Shown here one piece after another: positions 6,169 through 11,929 of a DNA stretch of 11,929 nucleotides (positions within the stretch are counted from its first letter, which is position 1; the number at the start of each line of letters is the position of its first letter). The stretch covers positions 1-11,929 of the forward strand of contig SOKC01000040.1 in NCBI GenBank assembly GCA_004376325.1, in the 5' to 3' direction. A program made the position numbers and the translations under genes. This DNA is from Actinomycetota bacterium. Lineage in GTDB: Bacteria; Actinomycetota; Humimicrobiia; Humimicrobiales; Humimicrobiaceae. The notes beneath the pieces were generated by a model that saw only the letters and a list, made by a program, of their open reading frames with translations, ran no database searches and was not told the origin of the DNA.

Positions 6169-6453
6169 TTAGAGACTCTCATCTTTTTCCAAAACCTGAA
6201 CATTTCTCAAAATGCTTTCAAAAATCTGTATAATATTATCATTATATAGGGGACCCTTATTATATTTAATAATATTATTAATTAATTCTTCCTCCCTTTT
6301 TGCATCGTATAAAGGTACATTTCTATCTTCTTTCAACCTTTTTATTTTCATTACTGCTTCTGCCCTTTTATTTAGAAAACCTACAATATTTTTATCAATT
6401 TCATTGATCTCTTCTCTATATTCTTTTAACTTTTCTTTAAAGTCGTTTTCCAT
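6169..6453 (-). CDS. aroQ: Chorismate mutase, AroQ class (monofunctional)
   Basis: A 94-residue all-helical protein that rearranges chorismate to prephenate, the committed step to phenylalanine and tyrosine. Aligned by eye to the mutase domain of E. coli PheA, the active-site residues are conserved: R13, R30, K41, D50, R53 and E54. The residue matching Gln88 of E. coli appears to be Glu (E89), as in yeast chorismate mutase, where Glu makes activity acid-dependent. I chose the ATG at 6451-6453 over the in-frame ATG at 6493-6495. AAAGGAGT (6458-6465) sits just before it, and the extra 14 residues would be non-homologous and overlap the guaA stop. It lies 32 nt after guaA and 68 nt before aroF. 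The symbol aroQ here means the mutase class, not type II dehydroquinase. Confidence 0.88.
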   Translation of the reverse strand: MENDFKEKLKEYREEINEIDKNIVGFLNKRAEAVMKIKRLKEDRNVPLYDAKREEELINNIIKYNKGPLYNDNIIQIFESILRNVQVLEKDESL

Positions 6454-6457
6454 CAAT

Positions 6458-6465
6458 ACTCCTTT
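6458..6465 (-). promoter_or_regulatory. Shine-Dalgarno that decides the chorismate mutase start
   Basis: The plus-strand ACTCCTTT reads AAAGGAGT on the minus strand, four bases before the ATG at 6451-6453. The longer in-frame start at 6495 lies inside the last codons of guaA and has no such site. Confidence 0.75.
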
Positions 6466-6485
6466 AATTCTTTTTTTGTTTTCAT

Positions 6486-8018
6486 TTACTCCCATTCTAT
6501 AGTACTTGGTGGCTTCGAGCTTATATCATATACCACTCTGTTTACTCCATCAACCTCACCTATAATTCTCGTGCTCATTCTTTCAAGTACCTTATGTGGA
6601 AGCTTTACCCAATCCGCAGTCATTGCATCAGCGCTGCTTACTGCCCTTATTATTATAGGATATGCATATGTTCTTTCATCACCCATCACCCCTACACTTT
6701 TAATGCTGGCAAGCACAGCAAAAGACTGCCAGATACTTTTATACAGTCCTGCTCTCTTTATTTCCTCAATTACTATCTCATCTGCATTCTGAAGTATTTT
6801 TATCTTTTCTTCCGTAACCTCGCCAATTATTCTGATTGCCAGGCCAGGTCCGGGAAACGGCTGCCTCCAGAGTATCTCATCCGGAAGACCCAATTCTATT
6901 CCTATCTTCCTTATTTCATCTTTAAATAATAACCTTAAAGGCTCAATTAATTTAAGTCTCATATCAGCCGGAAGGCCGCCTACATTATGATGTGTCTTTA
7001 TTCTAGCGGCATCTCTGGTACCGCTTTCTATCACATCAGGGTATAGTGTCCCCTGCACCAGGTAAATTGCATCTTTTATCTTTGACGCCTCTTCTTCAAA
7101 TATTCTTATAAATTCATTTCCAATTATCTTTCTTTTCTTTTCAGGGTCTATAACTCCCACCAGTTTACTTAAAAATCTATCCTTGGCATTTATATGAATC
7201 AGGTTAATTTTAAAATTTTGTTTGAACGTTTCCACAACCTTGCCTGCCTCCCCTTTCCGGAGAAGTCCATGATCAACAAAGATGCAGGTAAGTTTATTAC
7301 CAACAGCTTTGCTTACTAAAACTGCCGCCACAGAAGAATCTACTCCTCCGCTCAGACCGCATATAACTCTTCCCTCTTTTACTTTATCTTTTACTTTTTT
7401 TATCTGCTTTTCAATAATGGAAACCATGGTCCAGGTAGGTGAACATCCACAGATATCAAACAGGAAATTCTTAAGTATATCCATCCCGGATGGTGTATGC
7501 ATTACCTCAGGATGAAACTGTATCCCATATATTTTATTTTTAGGTTCTTCTATACCCGCAATAGGAAGATTGGGAGTGGAAGCTATCACATTAAAGGCTG
7601 GAGGAATCTTAACCACGCTATCCTTATGACTCATCCAGCAGGTTTCTAGGGGTTTTAAGTCTTTAAAAAGTGGCGATTTTAAGTTCAATTTTATTTTTGT
7701 TTTTCCATACTCATTGTGTCCGCTGGTGATAATCCCACCATCAAATAACCGGGCTATCAACTGCATTCCGTAACAAATTCCAAGTATGGGTATGCCCAGA
7801 GAAAAAATCTCTTTATCAACTATAGGAGCTTTTCTGTCTTTTGATAGAATACTATAGGGCGAACCAGAGAGTATCAGACCACTGGGTTTCTTTTCCTTTA
7901 TTTTTTCAATATCAGTATCATATGGAATAAGTTCAGAATAAACCCTGAGTTCCCTGACTCTCCTTGTAATTAATTGGCTGTATTGCCCGCCAAAATCTAT
8001 TACCGGTACACTATCCAT
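6486..8018 (-). CDS. guaA: GMP synthase (glutamine-hydrolysing)
   Basis: A 510-residue two-domain amidotransferase that converts XMP, glutamine and ATP to GMP. The N-terminal class I glutamine amidotransferase domain (about 1-190) has the triad C82 (GICYGMQ), H169 and E171 (FHPEV). The ATP-pyrophosphatase domain has the PP-loop GLSGGVDSSV at 221-230. The C-terminal dimerisation/XMP-binding domain contains RQPFPGPGLAIR and ends KPPSTIEWE, the usual GuaA terminus. It is complete and of slightly short normal length. The ATG lies one base after the stop of the guaB3-type gene, so IMP to XMP to GMP is encoded by coupled neighbours. Confidence 0.97.
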   Translation of the reverse strand: MDSVPVIDFGGQYSQLITRRVRELRVYSELIPYDTDIEKIKEKKPSGLILSGSPYSILSKDRKAPIVDKEIFSLGIPILGICYGMQLIARLFDGGIITSGHNEYGKTKIKLNLKSPLFKDLKPLETCWMSHKDSVVKIPPAFNVIASTPNLPIAGIEEPKNKIYGIQFHPEVMHTPSGMDILKNFLFDICGCSPTWTMVSIIEKQIKKVKDKVKEGRVICGLSGGVDSSVAAVLVSKAVGNKLTCIFVDHGLLRKGEAGKVVETFKQNFKINLIHINAKDRFLSKLVGVIDPEKKRKIIGNEFIRIFEEEASKIKDAIYLVQGTLYPDVIESGTRDAARIKTHHNVGGLPADMRLKLIEPLRLLFKDEIRKIGIELGLPDEILWRQPFPGPGLAIRIIGEVTEEKIKILQNADEIVIEEIKRAGLYKSIWQSFAVLASIKSVGVMGDERTYAYPIIIRAVSSADAMTADWVKLPHKVLERMSTRIIGEVDGVNRVVYDISSKPPSTIEWE

Positions 8019-8019
8019 A

Positions 8020-9180
8020 TTACGACCCCATACCTACTCTCTGTTGCTGCTGGTGAAGTTTACCTTCTGTTTTAATTGATGGAGCCACCATTACTTCAGC
8101 TTTCTGGAAATCCTTGATGTTTTCATAACCGCATGTAGCCATTGAAGTTCTCAGCGCTCCAAATAGATTTAAAGTTCCATCATTTTCAAATGCAGGCCCC
8201 ACCAGTATTTCTCTCAAGCTAGCAACTACATCTGTCTTAATTCTGGTACCCCTTGGAAGATCGGGGTGGAAGGTGGCCATACCCCAGTGATAACCCCTGC
8301 CTGGAGCTTCTTTAGCTCTTGAAAGCGGGAAACCTATCATAACCAGATCTGCGCCGCAGGCAATAGCTTTCGCAATATCTCCGCCTGTACGCATACCACC
8401 ATCGGCAATCACTAATGAGTACTGTCCTGTTTCCTCCAGATGTCTGACTCTCGCAGCTGAAGCATCCGCAATCGCAGTAGCCTGAGGCACACCAATCCCC
8501 AGCACCTGCCTTGTGGTACACGCTGCTCCGGGACCGACACCTATTAGAACACCAACCGCTCCTGTTCGCATCAGGTGCAGGGAAGTGGAATATGATGCAC
8601 AGCCGCCAGCTATTACCGGGACCGGACATTCAGGAATAAATTTTTTCAAATCCAGCGGCATTTTTGTCTTACTCACATGCTCAGCGCTAACCACCGTACC
8701 CTGTATTACCAGAATATCAAGACCAGCATCTATAGCTATATTATAGTACTTTTCAACATTTTTAGGAGTTAAGGAGGCGCAGGCTATATCACTTTCTTTC
8801 TTTATCTGTTTTACTCTTTTAGCAATTAATTCCTCTTTAATAGGCTTACTATAAATTTTCTGCATTTTACGGGTAGCTTCTCCTGCAGAAAATTTTGAAA
8901 TTCTTTCCAGAATTTCATCCGCATTATCATATCTGCACTGCAGACCCTCTAAATTCAGCACAGCAAGCCCCCCTACTTTTCTCATTTCTATAGCGAATCT
9001 CACATCTACAACGCCATCCATTGCTGAAGCCAGTACGGGCAGTTCAAGTTTATATTCTCCAATATTTACTGAAATATCAATATCCTCCGGATCTCTGGTT
9101 CTTCTGCTTGGAACTATTGATACTTCATCAAAACCATAAGATCTTCTGCCGGTTTTCCCCTTGCCAATTTCTATTTCCAT
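8020..9180 (-). CDS. guaB3: GuaB3-type IMP dehydrogenase family protein (no CBS domains)
   Basis: A 386-residue TIM-barrel protein of the IMP dehydrogenase/GMP reductase superfamily. The catalytic-loop cysteine is C221 in GVGPGAACTTR, followed by VPQATAIADA. The phosphate-binding region includes IADGGMRTGGDIAKAIACGAD (258-278, D260), and the flap region holds GRGYHWGMA. There is no CBS pair; a short helical segment (about 82-130) occupies that place. This matches the GuaB3 subgroup known from actinobacteria and cyanobacteria, long annotated 'IMPDH-related' and, as I recall, shown in cyanobacteria to have IMPDH activity. With guaA one base downstream and no other guaB in view, it may be the working IMP dehydrogenase (inference). 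The C-terminus ends in a Gln-rich tail. The ATG at 9178-9180 has AAGGGG about eight bases upstream. Confidence 0.92.
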   Translation of the reverse strand: MEIEIGKGKTGRRSYGFDEVSIVPSRRTRDPEDIDISVNIGEYKLELPVLASAMDGVVDVRFAIEMRKVGGLAVLNLEGLQCRYDNADEILERISKFSAGEATRKMQKIYSKPIKEELIAKRVKQIKKESDIACASLTPKNVEKYYNIAIDAGLDILVIQGTVVSAEHVSKTKMPLDLKKFIPECPVPVIAGGCASYSTSLHLMRTGAVGVLIGVGPGAACTTRQVLGIGVPQATAIADASAARVRHLEETGQYSLVIADGGMRTGGDIAKAIACGADLVMIGFPLSRAKEAPGRGYHWGMATFHPDLPRGTRIKTDVVASLREILVGPAFENDGTLNLFGALRTSMATCGYENIKDFQKAEVMVAPSIKTEGKLHQQQQRVGMGS

Positions 9181-9189
9181 TTATTCCCC

Positions 9190-9846
9190 TTATCTTTTAA
9201 GTTTTTTCTCTTCTTTCTTTACTAATCTTTTAATATTTTCTCTATGAGTAATAAAAGTAAGTGCACACCACAAAAATGCTGCAATTACTATCGGCCACGT
9301 ATGTCCGGTAAAATAAAATGCAATGGGAGCAGTAATAGCTGCACTTAAAGATGCCAGAGATACAATTCTAAAAACCGCAAAAATAACAGCCCAGGTGCCA
9401 AGAATAATAACAAATGGAAGTATCTTCAACCATATGGGATTATCCATAAATGGCAGCATTGAGACTCCGATTACTGCCCCTAAAGAAGCTGCGATTCCCT
9501 TTCCACCTTTAAATTTAATGTAGACAGGAAAATCATGGCCCAATATAACAGCAACGGATACGATGGAAAGAAGTATTAGAGCCTTATCCTGAGGATAAAT
9601 CTGAGGATAAATGAAGTACAGTACCAGTACTGGTGTGAACCCTTTTATGACATCAACAACTATTGTTAAAATACCATAACCTGCGCCAAGTGTACGGGTA
9701 ATGTTAGTTCCCCCCACATTTCCGCTTCCATATTTTCTTATATCATCACCCTTTTTTATTCTATGAATTACATAAGCAGTTGGAAACGCGCCAAAAAGGT
9801 AGGCTGCAATTATAAATACAATCTTATAAAATAAATTAATATTCAT
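9190..9846 (-). CDS. plsY: Acyl-phosphate:glycerol-3-phosphate acyltransferase PlsY
   Basis: A 218-residue integral inner-membrane enzyme that uses acyl-phosphate made by PlsX to acylate sn-glycerol 3-phosphate, giving lysophosphatidate, the first step of bacterial phospholipid synthesis. The three PlsY motifs are present: GSGNVGGTNITRTLG (40-54), GHDFPVYIKFKGGKG (103-117) and THRENIKRL (200-208). Hydrophobic segments at about 5-25, 56-80, 90-105, 125-155 and 160-198 give the multi-span topology. The C-terminus is a Lys/Glu tail typical of the family. The gene heads the minus-strand cluster, with nine bases to the guaB3-type gene. The ATG at 9844-9846 lacks a well-spaced Shine-Dalgarno; an AGGTAA lies farther upstream. 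Confidence 0.95.
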   Translation of the reverse strand: MNINLFYKIVFIIAAYLFGAFPTAYVIHRIKKGDDIRKYGSGNVGGTNITRTLGAGYGILTIVVDVIKGFTPVLVLYFIYPQIYPQDKALILLSIVSVAVILGHDFPVYIKFKGGKGIAASLGAVIGVSMLPFMDNPIWLKILPFVIILGTWAVIFAVFRIVSLASLSAAITAPIAFYFTGHTWPIVIAAFLWCALTFITHRENIKRLVKKEEKKLKR

Positions 9847-9867
9847 AATATATAATAATAATTACCT

Positions 9868-9873
9868 ATTATA
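9868..9873 (-). promoter_or_regulatory. Candidate -10 box for the plsY-guaB3-guaA-aroQ-aroF-pcrA cluster
   Basis: The minus strand reads TATAAT here, 21 bases before the plsY ATG, so the leader would be about 15 nt. I do not see a good -35 box at 16-18 bp, so the call rests on the -10 match and the position ahead of the cluster. Confidence 0.4.
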
Positions 9874-10006
9874 TTGGTTTAGAAACTCTAGAAAAATCAA
9901 AAAGATATAAATCTTTAAAAAACTGTAAATTACTCTCTGAAAATCCATAGAATAATAATAAAAGAAATATTACTATAAGTCATTGATTTATTCAATTTAT
10001 TAAGTA

Positions 10007-10035
10007 AGGCTTTCGGGTAGCCATATTACCTGGAT
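10007..10035. repeat. Overlapping small inverted repeats between vapBC-1 and plsY
   Basis: On the minus strand GGTA-N7-TACC and GGCT-N7-AGCC overlap by the shared GGCTACC segment, so only one hairpin could form at a time. A further AAGGCTT occurs on both sides of this stretch. No T-run follows, so I do not call a terminator. The rest of the 208-bp gap 9847-10054 is AT-rich, with nothing else recognised. Confidence 0.3.
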
Positions 10036-10054
10036 TTTTAAGGCTTGGATAAAA

Positions 10055-10429
10055 CTAATTTTTTCTAAAGTATCTAACACCTTCTAAATTTTTAAAATCA
10101 GAATCCTGAGTCCAGATTATTGCATCATACATTCTGGCAGTAGCATATATTATGCTGTCTGCCATCGGTATTTCTAGTTTGATACTTAGCCTGGCTGCAA
10201 AAATTGATATTGAATCAGTTACTTCGATAACTTTTGGTTGTTGCATTAAAGCTATAGCCTGAATGGCTGAATTATCATCTTTTTCTGATGCTATCTTCTT
10301 ATACACCTCATATAAATTAATGACTGAAACAATGAGTTCATCGGTATTTTCAATTACGGGAGCAAAGAATTCAGCATTTTTACCATCTGTAAAATATTCT
10401 AACCAACCTGACGAATCAACTAAATTCAT
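10055..10429 (-). CDS. PIN-domain ribonuclease toxin, VapC-like (module 1)
   Basis: A 124-residue PIN-domain protein expected to cleave RNA in a Mg2+-dependent way when freed from its antitoxin. The acidic residues are in place: D5 in MNLVDSSGWLEYF, E41 in NLYEVYKK, D91 in IPMADSIIYATA, and D109/D111 in TQDSDF. Length is normal for VapC. The ATG at 10427-10429 overlaps the antitoxin stop as ATGA. The motif layout (LVDSSGWLEY, then MADSIIYATA) is that of toxins paired with AbrB-type antitoxins, which is what lies upstream. The RNA target cannot be predicted. Confidence 0.9.
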   Translation of the reverse strand: MNLVDSSGWLEYFTDGKNAEFFAPVIENTDELIVSVINLYEVYKKIASEKDDNSAIQAIALMQQPKVIEVTDSISIFAARLSIKLEIPMADSIIYATARMYDAIIWTQDSDFKNLEGVRYFRKN

Positions 10430-10644
10430 ATCCTATCTTCTTCTCTTAAAATATCAGAATTCATACCCTTCAAAAAACCTCGGGCATCTTTAATATTTTT
10501 TAAAATAATGTACTCTATCCTGTCTTCTGCTTGAATTACCTGTAATTTCTGGCCAGGTTTTAGTTTTAATCCCTTACGTATTTCTTTAGGAATTACTATT
10601 TGATATTTTGGTGAAATAGTTATTGTTTTCATTTTGATATCCAT
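10426..10644 (-). CDS. AbrB/SpoVT-type antitoxin, VapB-like (module 1)
   Basis: A 72-residue protein with an N-terminal SpoVT/AbrB DNA-binding domain (about 5-50, ISPKYQIVIPKEIRKGLKLKPGQKL) and a short C-terminal segment (about 51-72) that would wrap the toxin. It should neutralise the PIN toxin encoded next and repress the shared promoter. The start is ambiguous. The ATG at 10642-10644 would sit only about 7-9 nt from the predicted start of transcription with no Shine-Dalgarno. The ATG four codons in (10630-10632) has a GGAT nearby and begins MKTITISPKYQ, the usual family start. Both keep the whole domain. Confidence 0.88.
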   Translation of the reverse strand: MDIKMKTITISPKYQIVIPKEIRKGLKLKPGQKLQVIQAEDRIEYIILKNIKDARGFLKGMNSDILREEDRI

Positions 10645-10661
10645 TATTTTTACAAAATAAT
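10643..10661. repeat. 8-3-8 palindrome overlapping the antitoxin-1 start codon
   Basis: ATTATTTT-TAC-AAAATAAT is a perfect inverted repeat running from inside the -10 box to the AT of the first candidate start codon. It may be an operator or simply AT-rich symmetry. Confidence 0.4.
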
Positions 10662-10687
10662 ATATCGATTATTAATTAGTATGTCAA
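10659..10687 (-). promoter_or_regulatory. Promoter of vapBC-like module 1
   Basis: On the minus strand a perfect -35 TTGACA (10682-10687) and a -10 TATATT (10659-10664) are separated by 17 bp. Transcription should start around 10651-10653, giving an almost leaderless antitoxin mRNA if the outer ATG is used. Confidence 0.75.
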
Positions 10688-10702
10688 TACTTTATCGATA
10701 AA
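10664..10702. promoter_or_regulatory. Candidate VapBC-1 operator pair (ATCGAT sites)
   Basis: ATCGAT occurs at 10664-10669, abutting the -10 box. It occurs again inside the perfect 12-bp palindrome TTTATCGATAAA at 10691-10702, just upstream of the -35 box. The centres are 30 bp apart, about three helical turns, placing both on one face of the DNA around the promoter, as expected for autorepression by the toxin-antitoxin complex. Confidence 0.5.
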
Positions 10703-10835
10703 AGATAAAAAGATAAATATGCTATCTATAATTTTACTTTCAATTGGTATATTAGAAATCTGGTATAATATTTTCTAACATTATTAACATCTATATTACA
10801 ACTGAAATATATTTTTAAATTAAATATTTTCTTCA

Positions 10836-10860
10836 CAAAAAGGTTCGAAATTTCACACCT
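10836..10860 (-). terminator. Candidate intrinsic terminator of module 2
   Basis: On the minus strand AGGTGTGAAA/TTTCGAACCT forms a near-palindrome (10841-10860; two mismatched positions per arm) followed by TTTTT. It begins at the stop codon of the module 2 toxin. The stem is short and imperfect, so strength is doubtful. Upstream of it to 10702 I see only AT-rich DNA. Confidence 0.45.
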
Positions 10861-11294
10861 CAGGGTTCGGCTATAATTTTAGCAAGCTGTGGCGAAATTC
10901 TTACAAAGTCATTAACATTTAAAGTTAAAATCCTGTCTATCTTCATTTTCCTGGCAGCATACAGGATTAATCCATCATAACTTGCACCACCAGTAATATT
11001 GTTAGATAAAAGTTCATCTAATAAGCTAATACAATCGTCAGTATTATATTTAACTGTCACAAAGTCTTTTAGAACATTTTCCTTTATCAGATTTACCGCA
11101 AGGGAAGGATAAATTTTGGGGCTTAATGGCAATGCAGTTAGAATGGAATAAATTTCGATTAAGGAATGGACAGAAATTATGCCTTCAATTTCTTTTTTCT
11201 TAACTCTCTGCAGCCAGTGCAGGGAGTTTTCATGCCTTGGGTGTGCGCTTACAAAAGCTGCAATTATTACTGAAGTGTCAAAAAAAACCTTCAA
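10860..11294 (-). CDS. PIN-domain ribonuclease toxin, VapC-like (module 2)
   Basis: A 144-residue PIN-domain protein of a different subgroup from module 1. The acidic site is D6 in MKVFFDTSVIIAAF, E47 in SVHSLIEIYS, D107 in GGASYDGLILYAA and D129 in LNVNDFVRI. The opening FFDTSVIIAAF, the HSLIEIYSILT helix and the 'YDGLI' segment are typical of VapC-type RNases. The ATG at 11292-11294 overlaps the upstream antitoxin stop as ATGA. It should act on RNA in the cytosol when the antitoxin is degraded. Identity with module 1 is low by eye, so this is not a recent duplication. Confidence 0.9.
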   Translation of the reverse strand: MKVFFDTSVIIAAFVSAHPRHENSLHWLQRVKKKEIEGIISVHSLIEIYSILTALPLSPKIYPSLAVNLIKENVLKDFVTVKYNTDDCISLLDELLSNNITGGASYDGLILYAARKMKIDRILTLNVNDFVRISPQLAKIIAEP

Positions 11295-11566
11295 AGTTTA
11301 ATATCTCCAGTAACTCTTTTCATTCTGTCTTCTCTTTCTTTTTGTAAAAAATCTGTAAAAGATTCCAGGGGCTCTGAGCAGACAACAAGGATCCCGTCTT
11401 TATCTATAACAAACGGGCTTGAGGGTTTAGGATGAACTATTATATTATCTGAAGTGGCTTCAACCTCAACTTCGGTATTATTTTTAAGACCAAAGTCATT
11501 TCTTATTTTTTTTGGAATTACTATTCTTCCAAATTTATCAATTTTTGTTTTAAATTTTATTGTCAA
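11291..11566 (-). CDS. AbrB/SpoVT-type antitoxin, VapB-like (module 2)
   Basis: A 91-residue protein with an N-terminal SpoVT/AbrB domain (about 3-48, KIDKFGRIVIPKKIRNDFGL) and a longer acidic/basic C-terminal tail (about 50-91, containing SFTDFLQKEREDRMKRV) that presumably binds the toxin. The start is TTG at 11564-11566: it has a well-placed AGAGGTG Shine-Dalgarno (within 11571-11580), and no ATG in this frame precedes the domain. The rare start could hold antitoxin output down. It is the first gene of a two-gene operon with its own promoter at 11616-11644. Confidence 0.88.
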   Translation of the reverse strand: MTIKFKTKIDKFGRIVIPKKIRNDFGLKNNTEVEVEATSDNIIVHPKPSSPFVIDKDGILVVCSEPLESFTDFLQKEREDRMKRVTGDIKL

Positions 11567-11610
11567 TTAATACACCTCTAAAAGAAGTAGAATTATATTT
11601 GTAATTACAT

Positions 11611-11650
11611 TTGCCATTATAATATGGTTTTTGGCAATTATCAATGCCAA
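11611..11650. promoter_or_regulatory. Candidate VapBC-2 operator: three TTGGCA-type half-sites
   Basis: TTGGCA (11631-11636) and TGCCAA (11645-11650) form an inverted repeat with an 8-bp spacer spanning the -35 box. A third half-site TTGCCA (11611-11616) lies 20 bp (two helical turns) from the first and abuts the -10 box. This arrangement fits cooperative autorepression by the antitoxin or its toxin complex. Confidence 0.55.
11616..11644 (-). promoter_or_regulatory. Promoter of vapBC-like module 2
   Basis: On the minus strand -35 TTGATA (11639-11644) and -10 TATAAT (11616-11621) are 17 bp apart, 5/6 and 6/6 to consensus. Transcription should start near 11609, leaving a leader of about 43 nt that holds AGAGGTG ahead of the TTG start. 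Confidence 0.75.
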
Positions 11651-11754
11651 TTTTATTTAGAGTTTGGTGTGGCTGAAGATCTTTTAAAATACTTTTTATG
11701 ATAATTTGGTCTGGAAATTAAAATTATTTTCATTATTGTTTCAGGATACAAATA

Positions 11755-11784
11755 AGGACTGGCTTTAATATTAAAGCCAGTCCT
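11755..11784 (-). terminator. Hairpin terminator downstream of groL
   Basis: A perfect inverted repeat with 15-bp arms (AGGACTGGCTTTAAT and its complement, no spacer) lies 65 bp after the groL stop. The following minus-strand sequence TTATTTGTAT is a modest T-rich tract. The plus-strand side is also T-rich, so it may work in both directions. It separates groL from the toxin-antitoxin module. Confidence 0.8.
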
Positions 11785-11849
11785 GTTTCCTCTTTTATTT
11801 TTACTTTTAAAGTTAAAGTAATTTTAATAGTAACTTTAATCAACTGTTA

Positions 11850-11929
11850 TTACATTGGAGGCATTCCTCCACCTGGATATCCGCCTCCTGGAGGCATCAT
11901 ACCTTTTTCTTTTTCAGGTTTTTCTGCAA
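11850..11929 (-). CDS. groL: Chaperonin GroEL, C-terminal fragment (cut by window edge)
   Basis: The last 25 codons of a minus-strand gene end with TAA at 11850-11852. The peptide AEKPEKEKGMMPPGGGYPGG followed by GMPPM is the flexible, Gly/Met-rich C-terminal tail of a group I chaperonin (GroEL/Hsp60), which lines the floor of the folding cavity. The body of the protein lies outside the window. Extra prolines and a tyrosine make the tail a variant of the usual GGM repeats. A strong hairpin follows the gene. Confidence 0.85.
   Translation of the reverse strand, partial: AEKPEKEKGMMPPGGGYPGGGMPPM

Noticed and set aside
6454..6495. 14-residue N-terminal extension of chorismate mutase from the ATG at 6495
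   Set aside because: It overlaps the guaA stop, lacks a ribosome-binding site and adds non-homologous residues. AAAGGAGT points to the ATG at 6453.
8312..8629. 105-codon minus-strand ORF within the guaB3-type gene
   Set aside because: Out-of-frame shadow: no ribosome site, odd Cys/Arg/Ser-rich composition, and the overlapping frame has a complete TIM-barrel enzyme.
9901..9916. AAAGAT-ATAA-ATCTTT hairpin as terminator of the module 1 toxin operon
   Set aside because: The six-base stem has only one G-C pair, too weak for an intrinsic terminator even though T-runs follow on the minus strand.
1..11929. CRISPR array or defence island
   Set aside because: No regularly spaced repeats of 25-40 bp and no cas-like or defence genes other than the two toxin-antitoxin modules.

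Overview
The window is AT-rich, gene-dense bacterial DNA. All but one of the intact genes lie on the minus strand; the exception is an M29 aminopeptidase at 1923-3035. Organism: bacterial features are clear (GroEL with a Gly/Met-rich tail, PlsY, PcrA, short operons with ATGA overlaps). A CBS-less GuaB3-type IMP dehydrogenase homologue and very short mRNA leaders weakly suggest a low-GC, uncultured, actinobacteria-related lineage. This is inference; the window holds no phylogenetic marker long enough to settle it.

Region 1 (1-1922) looks like an acquired accessory block. It contains the start of a GNAT acetyltransferase (1-81), a GC-rich repeat stretch (about 147-222), and a two-gene operon. 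The operon encodes a Cys-rich AbrB-type regulator of the 'HgcAB-associated' kind and the arsenite methyltransferase ArsM. It has a near-consensus promoter (1449-1477) and a cluster of palindromes over the start of transcription. The same 13-bp sequence lies on both sides of the operon. Just beyond it is a chimera of two broken genes: a response-regulator N-terminus run into the C-terminal end of a tyrosine recombinase.

Region 2 (1923-9900) is housekeeping. The aminopeptidase converges on the last gene of a six-gene minus-strand cluster: plsY, guaB3, guaA, chorismate mutase, DAHP synthase, pcrA. The cluster combines phospholipid synthesis, GMP synthesis, entry to and exit from the shikimate pathway, and a DNA repair helicase, with gaps of 1 to 68 nt.

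Region 3 (9901-11680) carries two unrelated AbrB-antitoxin/PIN-toxin (VapBC-like) modules in tandem. Each has an ATGA overlap, a strong sigma-70-like promoter and its own inverted-repeat operator signature. With the arsM-linked regulator, the window holds three AbrB-fold proteins, each beside a different palindrome set.

Region 4 (11680-11929) is a 15-bp-arm perfect hairpin and the C-terminal end of groL, which enters from outside the window. No tRNA, rRNA, CRISPR array or complete insertion sequence was seen.
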